From positions 1-7,777 of the forward strand of contig CALGOE010000044.1 in the NCBI GenBank assembly GCA_937958145.1: DNA of 7,777 bases, written 5' to 3'. Of the stretch, positions 1 through 7,163 are shown piece after piece (position 1 is the first letter of the stretch; each line of letters opens with the position of its first letter). Below the pieces are notes generated by a model. That model did no database searches. It was not told the origin of the DNA and saw only the letters and a program-made list of their open reading frames with translations. The position numbers and the translations under genes are program-made. The stretch comes from an uncultured Desulfobacca sp. GTDB lineage: Bacteria; Desulfobacterota; Desulfobaccia; Desulfobaccales; Desulfobaccaceae.

Positions 1-858
1 GGGCGGCAGCGTCAGGCGCACGACGCCGTGGTGGGACTGCCGGTTGCCGAAGTTGCTGGCGGCGAGGAACAGGAGGATGCTGCCCCGCCAGGGCAGGCCG
101 AAGACCGGGAAGATGACCAGGAAAAGGCTCAACAGCGAGGAGAAGATGACAATGGAGGCCATGGAGAGGATCTTGGCGGCCATGATCTCCACGGGCCGGA
201 CCGGCGTCACCAGGAGCTGTTCAATGGTGCCGTATTCTTTCTCCCGGACCATGGCCGCAGCCGGCAGGAGGAGGGAGACCAGGGTGATGACGCTGAACAG
301 TTCGATGAGGCTGGCAAACCACTCCCCTTTTTGATTGGGGTTGAAGAGGACCCGGGGTTTGACCTCGACCCGAGGTTCCCGGGCCTCTTGTTTCGGCTGC
401 CCCCGGCCGAGGCGTTGGCCCAGCTCCCGGGCAAAGTTTTGGGCAATCTGGTCGGTATAACCCAAGGCCAGCAGGGAGGTGTTGGAGAGGGTGCCATCGG
501 TGTTGGCCTGAATGGTGGCTTGATTCCTCTCCGCCAGAGACCTGGCAAAGCCGTGGGGGATGACCACCACCAGCGACACCACCCCCCGGTTTAAGAGATC
601 CACCATTTCCGCCTCAGAAGTAATCAGGCCGGTGACCCGGAAGTAGGGGAGCTGGAATTTTTCGGCCAGCTGGACGCTCCACTGGGTGCGGTCCCGGTCA
701 AAGATGGCGGTGGGGTAGTTGCGCACTTCGATGTTAAAGCCGGTGCCGGCCAGGTAAATCTCGATGGTAAAGACATAGAGGACGATGCCGATGAGGGCCC
801 GGTCCCGGAAAAACTGGAGATATTCTTTGCGCAGCAGGGCCAGGAGGCGGCTCAGCAT
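1..858 (-). CDS. ABC-2 type transporter permease, partial (C-terminal part beyond window)
   Basis: This is the membrane subunit of an ABC exporter of the YhhJ/YbhR type. Such proteins move lipids, drugs or other hydrophobic substrates together with an ATPase that is not in this window. The visible part is 286 residues. Residues 1-20 form a basic N-terminus (RKEYLQFFRDR), and TM1 lies at about 21-40. A large extracytoplasmic loop spans about 45-180 and ends in a conserved-looking FNPN motif (172-175). TM2 is at about 183-203. The cytoplasmic signature REKEYGTIEQLLVTPVRP (205-222) is typical of ABC-2 permeases, and TM3 is at about 228-253. The start at 858 has AGGAA five bases upstream. It lies 94 bases downstream of the acyl-CoA ligase on the same strand, which says little about substrate. 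The family is normally about 370 residues, so roughly 90 are missing. Residues from about 268 to the edge are polar and basic where another membrane helix is expected. The family call is firm; the substrate is unknown. Confidence 0.88.
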   Translation of the reverse strand, partial: MLSRLLALLRKEYLQFFRDRALIGIVLYVFTIEIYLAGTGFNIEVRNYPTAIFDRDRTQWSVQLAEKFQLPYFRVTGLITSEAEMVDLLNRGVVSLVVVIPHGFARSLAERNQATIQANTDGTLSNTSLLALGYTDQIAQNFARELGQRLGRGQPKQEAREPRVEVKPRVLFNPNQKGEWFASLIELFSVITLVSLLLPAAAMVREKEYGTIEQLLVTPVRPVEIMAAKILSMASIVIFSSLLSLFLVIFPVFGLPWRGSILLFLAASNFGNRQSHHGVVRLTLPP

Positions 859-915
859 GGCAGTTCCTGGCAGTGGGCAGAGTGTGGCAAAGAGAGCATT
901 TCTCCTGCCCCGCAG

Positions 916-945
916 CCACTGCTCACTGACCCCTGATCCCTGACC
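916..945 (-). repeat. Degenerate heptamer tandem repeat between two genes
   Basis: Read on the minus strand, four consecutive 7-base units follow one another: GGTCAGG, GATCAGG, GGTCAGT, GAGCAGT, then GG. The period is exactly 7 with one or two changes per unit. It lies in the 94-base gap between the ligase stop and the permease start. I see no poly-T tract or strong stem, so it is not a classical terminator. Slippage-generated spacer DNA is the simplest explanation. Confidence 0.55.
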
Positions 946-952
946 ACCGCTT

Positions 953-3025
953 TTACCCCCAGACCAGGCGGGCGTCCACGGCCCAGCAGCCCTGGGGCGT
1001 GGCGATGAGGGGGTTGAGGTCCAGTTCCCGGAGGCGGGGGAAGGCCATGCCAATCTGGGCGAGATTGACCATGGCCTGGCAGATGGCCTTAAGGTCCACG
1101 GCCTCTTCGCCCCGGTAGCCGGTGAGGAGGGGATAGGAGCGGAGGGAAGCCAGGAGGTCATGGGCCTGGGCCGCGGTGAGGGGGGCCAGGGTCTGAGCGG
1201 TATCCTGCCAGAGTTCCGTGTAGGTGCCGCCGTAGCCGCAGACGAGGACCGGGCCGAAGGTGGCGTCGTGTTTCAGGCCCAAGAGAAGTTCCCGGCCGGT
1301 TAGCTGTTTTTGGACCAGGAGGCCGGTGTTGGCGCCGGGAGGGGCCGTGGCCAGCAGGGGCTGCAGGCGCCGGCAGGCGGCGGTGACGGCGGCCTCGTCC
1401 CAGAGGTTGAGGATAACGCCGCCCTGGTCGGTTTTGTGGACATAATCCGGCGAGACGACCTTGAGGACGACGGGGAAGCCCAGGTCAGTGGCGGCGGCCA
1501 GGGCAGCCTCCAGGGTGTGAGTAAGGCGGCCGGGAACAGTGGGGATGCCCTGCCCGGCCAAAAAATCCAGGGCCTCCTGACCCAAAAGGATGGGGGCGGC
1601 GGGGGTGCGGCCGGGGTTGGCCGGCGCCGGTTCCCACCAGCTTTCCAGGGGTTGGCAGACGGCCTGGTGGTAGCGGTGGAGTTGACCCAGGGCATGGACG
1701 GCCTGCTCCACCGAGAAATAGCAGGCAACGCCGGGCGCGGCCTCGAGGGCGCGGCGGACGGTTTCCCGGGCATCGCCATAAAGGGCCACGACCAGCGGTT
1801 TCTGGTAACGGTCCAGATTGAGGCCGGCCAGGAACTCCGGGGTGGCCAGGATATTGCGGTGCAGGGGCGAACCGATGGCCGGCAGCATGCAGACCACGCC
1901 GTCGATGTGATCATCGGCCAGGAAGGCTGTTATGGTCTGACCGGCGATCCGGAGGAAGTCGCCGGTGAGCATGCCGATGGGCCACAGGTCCACAGGATTG
2001 TGCAGGGCGTGCCAGTAGGGGCCCTGGGGTTCCACATCCCGGACGATGGCTTCGGGCAGCGGGCCGACTTCCAGGCCCTCACGACTGAGCGCGTCCAGGG
2101 CGATGATGCCCAGGGCGCCGCTGGGGGTGGCGATGCCGACCCGGGGGCCCCGCATGGGCGGCAGCTTACGGAAAGCCAGGATGGTATCCTGCAGGTCCTG
2201 GGCGCTGTGGACCCGGGTGAGGCCGGCCCGCCGGCAGGCGGCGGTAAACACCTGATCCTGGCCCACCAAAGAGCCGGTGTGGGACAGGGCCGCTTTGGCG
2301 CCGGCCTGACTGACGCCGGTTTTGAGGATGACGATGGGTTTGCCGCGGTTCACCCGGGCCGCGGTGGTAAGGAAGCGGCGGCCGTCCGTGAGACCTTCGA
2401 TATGCAGGGCGATGACCCTGGTTTGGGGGTCTTGCTCCAGATAGGCCAGGACTTCAGGGAAGCCCACATCTGCGGCGTTGCCCAGATCCACGGCCTTGCC
2501 GAGGGGACCGGTAAAGGATTCGGCGCCGACCTGAGGGGCGCCGCTCTGGGCCACCAGGGCCACCGGCGGCGGATCGGCGGGGCAGGTAAGATCCACAAAG
2601 GCCGTAGTAAAATGGGCCGCGGCGTTGATGACGCCCATGGTGTTGGGACCGATGATATGGGCATGGTGACGGCGGGCCGCGGCCACCAGCCGGTCCTGGA
2701 GCTGCTTGCCCTGGACATCGGCGTCAGCAAAGCCCTGGGTGATAATCACAAACCAGCGGATGCCTTTGGCCAGACACTCTTCCACCACTCCCAGAACCAG
2801 GTCCCGGCCCACGGCGATGACGGCCAGGTCCGGGACTTCGGGGAGGTCCTCAACCCGGGGATAGACGGGGTGGCCCAGGATCTCCTCGGCCTGGGGATGG
2901 ACGACGTATATCCGTCCTTGATAACCGTAGCGCACGAGCATTTCCAGGCCGTTGTAGGCGCCGACGCCGGTGCGCCGAGAGACGCCCACCAGGACGACGG
3001 CTTGGGGGGCGAATACCTGTTCCAT
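953..3025 (-). CDS. Acetate/acyl-CoA ligase (ADP-forming), fused alpha-beta, 690 aa
   Basis: This is an NDP-forming acyl-CoA synthetase, catalysing acyl-CoA + ADP + Pi <=> acid + CoA + ATP. It is a cytoplasmic enzyme used by anaerobes for substrate-level ATP synthesis or for acid activation. Domains in order: CoA-binding Rossmann domain (about 1-130, with VGVSRRTGVG at 13-22 and GPN at 126-128); succinyl-CoA-synthetase-like domains (about 150-455, QSG at 160-162); ATP-grasp domain (about 475-690, with VVLKVVSPD at 519-527, TGRELLLG at 576-583, FGPVL at 590-594 and DLNPLI at 669-674). H249 in SHTGS and H530 in HKTD match the two phosphohistidines proposed for the ADP-forming ligase relay. There is no C-terminal acetyltransferase domain, which argues against a Pat-type protein acetylase. 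Near 95-102 it has ITQGFAD where SAGFAE is more usual. The start at 3025 has AGGAAG five bases upstream. Substrate (acetate, branched or aryl acids) cannot be read from sequence. The next gene on this strand is the permease, 94 bases away. Confidence 0.93.
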   Translation of the reverse strand: MEQVFAPQAVVLVGVSRRTGVGAYNGLEMLVRYGYQGRIYVVHPQAEEILGHPVYPRVEDLPEVPDLAVIAVGRDLVLGVVEECLAKGIRWFVIITQGFADADVQGKQLQDRLVAAARRHHAHIIGPNTMGVINAAAHFTTAFVDLTCPADPPPVALVAQSGAPQVGAESFTGPLGKAVDLGNAADVGFPEVLAYLEQDPQTRVIALHIEGLTDGRRFLTTAARVNRGKPIVILKTGVSQAGAKAALSHTGSLVGQDQVFTAACRRAGLTRVHSAQDLQDTILAFRKLPPMRGPRVGIATPSGALGIIALDALSREGLEVGPLPEAIVRDVEPQGPYWHALHNPVDLWPIGMLTGDFLRIAGQTITAFLADDHIDGVVCMLPAIGSPLHRNILATPEFLAGLNLDRYQKPLVVALYGDARETVRRALEAAPGVACYFSVEQAVHALGQLHRYHQAVCQPLESWWEPAPANPGRTPAAPILLGQEALDFLAGQGIPTVPGRLTHTLEAALAAATDLGFPVVLKVVSPDYVHKTDQGGVILNLWDEAAVTAACRRLQPLLATAPPGANTGLLVQKQLTGRELLLGLKHDATFGPVLVCGYGGTYTELWQDTAQTLAPLTAAQAHDLLASLRSYPLLTGYRGEEAVDLKAICQAMVNLAQIGMAFPRLRELDLNPLIATPQGCWAVDARLVWG

Positions 3026-3030
3026 GCTGA

Positions 3031-3036
3031 CTTCCT
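3031..3036 (-). promoter_or_regulatory. Ribosome binding site of the acyl-CoA ligase
   Basis: On the minus strand AGGAAG lies five bases before the ATG at 3025. It supports that start. The protein also begins close to the CoA-binding fold, as family members do. Confidence 0.7.
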
Positions 3037-3202
3037 AAAATAACAGGGAAAAGGGAAGAGGGAGAAGGGGCAGGACCAATCTTGGAGGCATGAGGGGCCG
3101 GGATGTCAGGAACCCGGCGCCTTGGCCTGCCGCCGTCTCACCGCCGGCCGTCGATCGTGACCCTTGACGTTTTCCCCTTGCGCAGGATGTTGAAAAAGCC
3201 CC

Positions 3203-3269
3203 GATTGCCGATCTGGAGATCGGTGCTGCTATATCGATTTGCCGATCTGGAGATCGGCGCTACTATATC
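3203..3269. repeat. Two tandem copies of a 33/34-bp palindrome-containing repeat
   Basis: Copy 1 spans 3203-3235 and copy 2 spans 3236-3269, directly abutting. They differ by one T insertion, one T/C and one G/A change. Each contains CCGATCTGGAGATCGG, arms CCGATCT and AGATCGG around a GG centre, followed by (T/C)GCT(G/A)CTATATC. The T/C change sits next to the right arm and keeps pairing (G-U in copy 1, G-C in copy 2). A GC palindrome with a TGGA centre followed by GCTAC resembles short dispersed intergenic palindromes seen in many bacterial genomes. That comparison is from memory and untested. There are too few copies, and no spacers, for CRISPR. Confidence 0.85.
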
Positions 3270-3394
3270 ATGAAAGGGGGTGTGGCCACAAGTTTTCCCC
3301 GCGGCCAAGCCGGTTGCGGACCGCAGTGACGATGGTTATTGTATAAGTATTTTAACAACAAGGAAAATTTCCCGACTTCGAGGCGGCCCCAAGC

Positions 3395-4465
3395 ATGTTA
3401 GATCTGGTCCAACAGGTACAGGCCAATTGTCAGATTGCCACCGCCGGGCAGGTGGGCTCTTACTCTCTGTGCGGTATGTTGCTGCGGCTGCGGCAGTTGT
3501 ATAAATGGGAGCACGGTCTCCGCCCCTGGCAAGAGAGTGATCCCCAGGAGGTCCTGGCCTGGATCGCCCAACAGGAAGAGGTGTGGAACGATCTGGCCGG
3601 GACCGACCTGCAGGAACTCCGGTGGCAGGGCCGACGGCTGGACCCCTTTGCCATTACGGCCTTGAACCGTCTGGTGGCCGCGGAGGGGCTGGCCTATGGG
3701 GCCGGTTTCACCCACGGCATGGCGCCCATGTGTTTTTTGGGCGAGTTGTGGGCCAGAGAGGAGCGCCTGGGTCTGACGATCCTGACCCTGGGGCCGGAAT
3801 TGGCCCGGGATATGGACTCGGCGCCGGCACTGCGGCAGGGAGAGATGATTTATCTGCGCACCGAAGCCCTGGCCTTTTACCTCTGGGATTATCTGGCCGA
3901 CCCGACCAAACAGAACAATATCTTTTTCAAGATCGCCCTGGCGGCCTGGGGGGTGGACCCGGCCGAGTGGCTAAGGGAGCCGGAGCGATATGAAACCTGG
4001 TTTCAGACCCTGGCTGCGTCCCAGGGGGAGGCCCTGATCCGTCATGAGCTGGGGGAGGCCTTGGAGCCGACCCTGCGGGTGGCCTTGCCCGAGATCATCC
4101 ATCGGCTCCCGCATTCCAAGGTGGAGCGTTGGGTGCGGGCCCTGAAAGATGCCCTGGCCGATCTCAATGAGTGGGGCCGCCTGGCCCATATCCTGGCGGG
4201 ACGGGATCTGCCAGCCTTGGCCCTGCTTTTAGCCTGGCGGCCGGGGTTTTACCCCTATCTGCTCCCGGAACTGGAGCCGGCCTTCTGGGACCTGCAGCGG
4301 ACCCGGGATTGGGAGGTCATGGAGACGGCCCGGCGGACGGCTTTGCAGCGTCTGCGCCGGACGGCCGGAGAGGTGGAGGAGGTGTGGGCCGGGCTGGCCG
4401 CAGCGGAGACGGCGGTGGTGCAGCGCCGCCTGGAGGAGCGGTTCATCCGCCCGCTGGGGTTATGA
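3395..4465 (+). CDS. Uncharacterised Trp-rich protein, 356 aa (possible Sfum_1244 family)
   Basis: The function is unknown. The protein is soluble, with no signal peptide or membrane segment, and looks mostly alpha-helical. It has 16 tryptophans in 356 residues, an unusually high share. The N-terminal block YSLCGMLLRLRQLYKWEHGLRPW (23-45) is the most motif-like stretch. A Gly/His/Met-rich patch, YGAGFTHGMAPMCFLGEL, lies at 101-118 and an RHELGE motif at 216-221. The C-terminal third (about 300-350) is charged, Ala/Leu-rich helix that could be coiled coil. It resembles proteins labelled Sfum_1244 family in sulfate-reducing and syntrophic Desulfobacterota; this is recall, not a search. The start at 3395 is the first ATG of the frame, with a weak GAGG 11 bases upstream. 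It stands 86 bases ahead of guaA on the same strand. Codon use matches its neighbours, so recent transfer is not suggested. That it is a real gene is secure; its role is open. Confidence 0.85.
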   Translation: MLDLVQQVQANCQIATAGQVGSYSLCGMLLRLRQLYKWEHGLRPWQESDPQEVLAWIAQQEEVWNDLAGTDLQELRWQGRRLDPFAITALNRLVAAEGLAYGAGFTHGMAPMCFLGELWAREERLGLTILTLGPELARDMDSAPALRQGEMIYLRTEALAFYLWDYLADPTKQNNIFFKIALAAWGVDPAEWLREPERYETWFQTLAASQGEALIRHELGEALEPTLRVALPEIIHRLPHSKVERWVRALKDALADLNEWGRLAHILAGRDLPALALLLAWRPGFYPYLLPELEPAFWDLQRTRDWEVMETARRTALQRLRRTAGEVEEVWAGLAAAETAVVQRRLEERFIRPLGL

Positions 4466-4551
4466 AGCAGTTTCTCCTTTCCGCCATCGAGTTTTAAGGA
4501 TACAATAATTTTAGTAAATCAAAGAATTCCAACCGGTGAGGCGACGCCGAC
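4466..4551 (+). promoter_or_regulatory. Short AT-rich gap with possible guaA promoter
   Basis: The 86 bases before guaA contain an AT-rich stretch (4491-4530) that stands out from the GC-rich surroundings. TACAAT at 4501-4506 matches five of six positions of a sigma-70 -10 box. The hexamer 17 bases upstream, TTTCCG (4478-4483), is a poor -35. I see no purine-riboswitch fold and no terminator, so guaA may be read both from here and from the upstream gene. Confidence 0.3.
4535..4541 (+). promoter_or_regulatory. Probable ribosome binding site of guaA
   Basis: GGTGAGG lies 10 bases before the GTG at 4552. Spacing is a little long, but no other start codon fits. The glutaminase domain begins almost at once (ILILDFGSQYTQ), leaving no room for a later start. 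Confidence 0.5.
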
Positions 4552-6099
4552 GTGATTGATCCCCATGCTGAAAAGATCCTCATTTTAGATTTTGGCTCGC
4601 AGTATACGCAGCTCATAGCCCGGCGCATCCGGGAATTGCATGTCTACTGCGAGATTCACCCGTATGTCATGTCCTTGGCGGCCATCCGGGCCTTTGCGCC
4701 CCGGGGCATTGTGCTCTCCGGCGGGCCCCGCAGCGTCTATGAACCCGAGGCGCCGCTGGTGGGGCGGGAAGTGTTGGAGTTGGGGGTGCCGGTGCTGGGG
4801 ATCTGCTACGGGCTGCAACTGCTCAATCATATCCTGGGCGGCAAGGTGTCGCCGGCAGCAGCGCGGGAATACGGCCGCAAGACCGTGACCATTACTGATC
4901 ATGGGGATCTTTTGGCCGGTTTGGCGGCCACGGAAACGGTGTGGATGAGCCATGGCGATCAGGTGGAGGCCCTGGCGCCGGGGTTGGAGGTGATCGCCTC
5001 GTCGGATGCCTGCCCGGTGGCCGCAGTGCGGGATCGGGCCCGACGCCTTTACGGGGTCCAGTTCCACCCGGAGGTCCAGCACACGCCCCACGGCAAGACG
5101 GTGCTGGCCAATTTTCTCTACAATATCTGCGGGCTGCAGCCGTTATGGACCATGCAGTCCTTTGTGGCGGCAACGACGAATAATCTGCGGGAGAAAGTGG
5201 GGGAGGACAAGGTCATCTGCGCCCTCTCCGGTGGCGTCGATTCCTCGGTGACGGCGGTCCTGTTGCATCGGGCCATCGGAGACCGGTTAACCTGCATCTT
5301 TGTCAATAACGGCCTGCTGCGCAAGGGTGAGGCCGAGAAGGTGGTGCAACTCTTCCGGGAGCATTATCATCTCAACCTGATCTATGTGGACGCCAGCGCC
5401 AGTTTTCTTGCCCTGCTGGCCGGGGTGGTGGACCCGGAAGAGAAGCGCCGGCGCATCGGCCGGGAATTTATCAGGGTCTTTGCCGAAGAAGCCAAAAAGC
5501 TCGGTAAAGTGAAATACTTGGCCCAAGGCACCCTCTACCCTGACGTGATTGAAAGCGTTTCCTTCAAAGGGCCGTCGGCTACCATCAAGACCCATCATAA
5601 CGTCGGCGGGCTGCCCGAGGTCATGCCGTTGGCACTGATCGAACCGCTGCGGGAATTGTTTAAGGATGAGGTGCGGGAGGTGGGCCAGGAGCTGGGTCTG
5701 CCGGAAGAGATGATCTGGCGCCACCCTTTTCCCGGCCCGGGGTTGGCCATCCGCATCTTGGGCGAGGTGACCCCGGGGCGTCTGGCGGTCCTGCGGGAGG
5801 CCGACGCCATTGTCCTGGAAGAGATGAAGGCCAAAGGGTTTTATCGCCAGGTCTGGCAGGCCTTTGCGGTGCTTTTGCCCATCAAGACGGTGGGGGTCAT
5901 GGGTGATGAACGGACCTATGAGAATGTGGTGGCCCTGCGGGTGGTGGATTCCACCGATGCCATGACCGCGGATTGGACCCGACTGCCCTATGATTTCCTG
6001 GCGCTCTTGGCCAACCGGCTGATCAACGAGGTCAAGGGGGTCAATCGGGTGGTGTATGACATTTCCTCGAAGCCGCCCAGCACGATTGAGTGGGAATAG
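4552..6099 (+). CDS. guaA: GMP synthase (glutamine-hydrolysing), GTG start
   Basis: This enzyme converts XMP to GMP using ATP and ammonia released from glutamine, the last step of GMP synthesis, in the cytoplasm. The full length is 515 residues, normal for the two-domain bacterial form. The class I glutamine amidotransferase domain is at about 8-195: DFGSQYTQLIARRIRE, the nucleophile C85 in GICYG, and H172 and E174 in FHPEV complete the catalytic triad. The ATP-pyrophosphatase domain follows, with its P-loop SGGVDSS at 226-232. The C-terminal dimerisation/XMP-binding domain carries HPFPGPGLAIRI, KTVGVMGDERTY and a terminal KPPSTIEWE. All key residues are intact. There is no guaB next to it, although the two are often paired in other bacteria. 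It is followed by holB after 20 bases, so both are probably on one transcript. Confidence 0.98.
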   Translation: MIDPHAEKILILDFGSQYTQLIARRIRELHVYCEIHPYVMSLAAIRAFAPRGIVLSGGPRSVYEPEAPLVGREVLELGVPVLGICYGLQLLNHILGGKVSPAAAREYGRKTVTITDHGDLLAGLAATETVWMSHGDQVEALAPGLEVIASSDACPVAAVRDRARRLYGVQFHPEVQHTPHGKTVLANFLYNICGLQPLWTMQSFVAATTNNLREKVGEDKVICALSGGVDSSVTAVLLHRAIGDRLTCIFVNNGLLRKGEAEKVVQLFREHYHLNLIYVDASASFLALLAGVVDPEEKRRRIGREFIRVFAEEAKKLGKVKYLAQGTLYPDVIESVSFKGPSATIKTHHNVGGLPEVMPLALIEPLRELFKDEVREVGQELGLPEEMIWRHPFPGPGLAIRILGEVTPGRLAVLREADAIVLEEMKAKGFYRQVWQAFAVLLPIKTVGVMGDERTYENVVALRVVDSTDAMTADWTRLPYDFLALLANRLINEVKGVNRVVYDISSKPPSTIEWE

Positions 6100-6119
6100 G
6101 GAACAAAAAAGCCTTGACC

Positions 6120-7163
6120 ATGTTTTTTCGTGACCTCCTGGGGCAGGAGCGGGTGATAAGTTTTTTGCGGCAGGGGTTGGCCAGCGGGCAGATGCCCCAT
6201 GCCCTTCTTTTTCTTGGCCCGGAGGGGGTGGGCAAAGAGAGCACCGCGCTGGCCCTGGCGCAGGCCTTGAATTGTCAGGAGCGGCGGCCGGATCAGGATG
6301 CCTGCGGCCGGTGTCAGTCCTGTCGGTTGTTTGCCGCCGGCAATCATCCGGATTTTTGGCGGATCAGGCCCGAGGGGGAGGGGGTCAACCCCCAGATCAA
6401 GATCGAACAGATCCGGGAGTTGCGGCGCCAGACCGGTTTTGCCCCTTTTGCCGGGGCCTGGCGGGTGGTATTGCTGAAACCGGCGGCGGCGATGAACGAA
6501 GCCGCGGCCAATGCCCTGCTCAAGACCTTGGAAGAGCCGCCGCCGCACAATCTCCTGATCCTGACGGCCAGCGGCGAGCGCGACCTGTTGCCGACGATCG
6601 TCTCCCGCTGTCGGCGGCTGGTGTTTCAGGCCCTGCCGCCGTCGCTGGTGGTGCAGCAACTCCAGGCCCGGCGAGGACTGAGTTTCGAGGCGGCGACCCT
6701 GATGGCGGCCATCCATGGTGGTTCCCTGGGTTTGGCCCTGGCGGCAGAGCCGGCGTCCCTGGTGGCGGCCCGGGAACAGATGCTCAGCGAATTGGCGGGC
6801 CTGGACGAGCCGGAATACAGTCCCGTCCTGGCCTGGGCTGCGGCCCAGGCCAAAAAAGGGGCCGAAGTGGAGCGTTTCCTGCTGCTGGCCCAGTTATGGT
6901 ATCGGGATTTACTGGTCTTGGCCAGCCAGGGAGGGGTCGCCCAGTTGATTAATCAAGACCGCCTGGCAGATTTAAGGCAGCAGCAGGGCCGCATCGGGCG
7001 GGAGACCATCTTGCGGCGCTTGGAAGCCTTGCAGGGCCTGCAGCGGCAGTTGCGGAGTAATGTGAATGTGGAATTGGCCCTGAATGCCTTCACCTGGCAT
7101 TGGCGCCAGGCGCGGCCGGCGGCGGCCGAGGCGGGCAGGTCAGCGGCCAATGAACTTTGGTAG
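6120..7163 (+). CDS. holB: DNA polymerase III subunit delta-prime (clamp loader)
   Basis: This is the AAA+-fold subunit of the clamp-loader complex, which places the sliding clamp on primed DNA. It has 347 residues from the ATG at 6120. The N-terminus MFFRDLLGQERVISFLRQGL is the usual opening of delta-prime and DnaX proteins. A Walker A-like GPEGVGKES lies at 33-41. Four cysteines (C52, C62, C65, C68) form the zinc-binding insert. NALLKTLEEPP is at 131-141 and the SRC motif at 162-164. The Walker B position reads LLKPAAAMN (118-126) with no acidic pair, so ATP hydrolysis is unlikely; this marks it as delta-prime rather than DnaX. An in-frame GTG at 6090 would overlap guaA by 10 bases but adds residues not typical of the family. 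No good ribosome site precedes either start; the nearest purine block is at 6097-6102. The C-terminal ~130 residues form the helical collar domain. Confidence 0.93.
   Translation: MFFRDLLGQERVISFLRQGLASGQMPHALLFLGPEGVGKESTALALAQALNCQERRPDQDACGRCQSCRLFAAGNHPDFWRIRPEGEGVNPQIKIEQIRELRRQTGFAPFAGAWRVVLLKPAAAMNEAAANALLKTLEEPPPHNLLILTASGERDLLPTIVSRCRRLVFQALPPSLVVQQLQARRGLSFEAATLMAAIHGGSLGLALAAEPASLVAAREQMLSELAGLDEPEYSPVLAWAAAQAKKGAEVERFLLLAQLWYRDLLVLASQGGVAQLINQDRLADLRQQQGRIGRETILRRLEALQGLQRQLRSNVNVELALNAFTWHWRQARPAAAEAGRSAANELW

Larger units (their letters stand above)
3026..3394. other. Divergent intergenic region (369 bp), no gene
   Basis: This region separates the minus-strand ligase from the plus-strand hypothetical gene, so it should carry promoters for both. 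From left to right it holds: a purine run at 3045-3070; a GC-rich hairpin (GCCGGG 3097-3102 pairing with CCCGGC 3113-3118, 10-base loop, no T-run); a TTGACG at 3164-3169 that could be a -35 box but has no good -10; the tandem palindromic repeat at 3203-3269; and an AT-richer stretch at 3336-3370 containing TATAAG (3342-3347). That last element is a possible -10 for the plus-strand gene, but I see no -35 at the right distance. No small ORF here looks coding. Confidence 0.5.

Noticed and set aside
351..383. Inverted repeat CCCGGG...ACCTCG ACC CGAGGT...CCCGGG
   Set aside because: It lies inside the permease coding region, in Arg/Glu/Val/Pro codons where GC-rich symmetry is easily produced by chance; no T-run follows.
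28..594. 188-codon plus-strand frame opposite the permease
   Set aside because: Low-complexity Gly/Asp/Glu-rich translation; the minus strand encodes a clear ABC-2 permease across the whole span.
1310..3043. 577-codon open frame on the plus strand opposite the acyl-CoA ligase
   Set aside because: It is an antisense shadow caused by GC-rich codon use; its translation is Gly/Asp/His/Gln-rich without any domain, while the minus strand encodes an unmistakable enzyme.
3164..3192. TTGACG as the -35 of a sigma-70 promoter
   Set aside because: The sequence 17-18 bases downstream (ATGTTG/TGTTGA) is a poor -10 and lies over 200 bases from the gene start.
3203..3269. Possible CRISPR repeats
   Set aside because: Only two copies directly abutting with no spacers and no cas genes; a tandem palindrome explains it.
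3280..3504. 74-codon plus-strand frame running into the 3395 gene
   Set aside because: It overlaps the better-supported gene in another frame, lacks a ribosome site and has no recognisable features.
5988..6716. 242-codon minus-strand frame across the guaA end and holB
   Set aside because: It is antisense to two well-supported genes, and the product is low-complexity Arg/Gly/Pro/Gln-rich.
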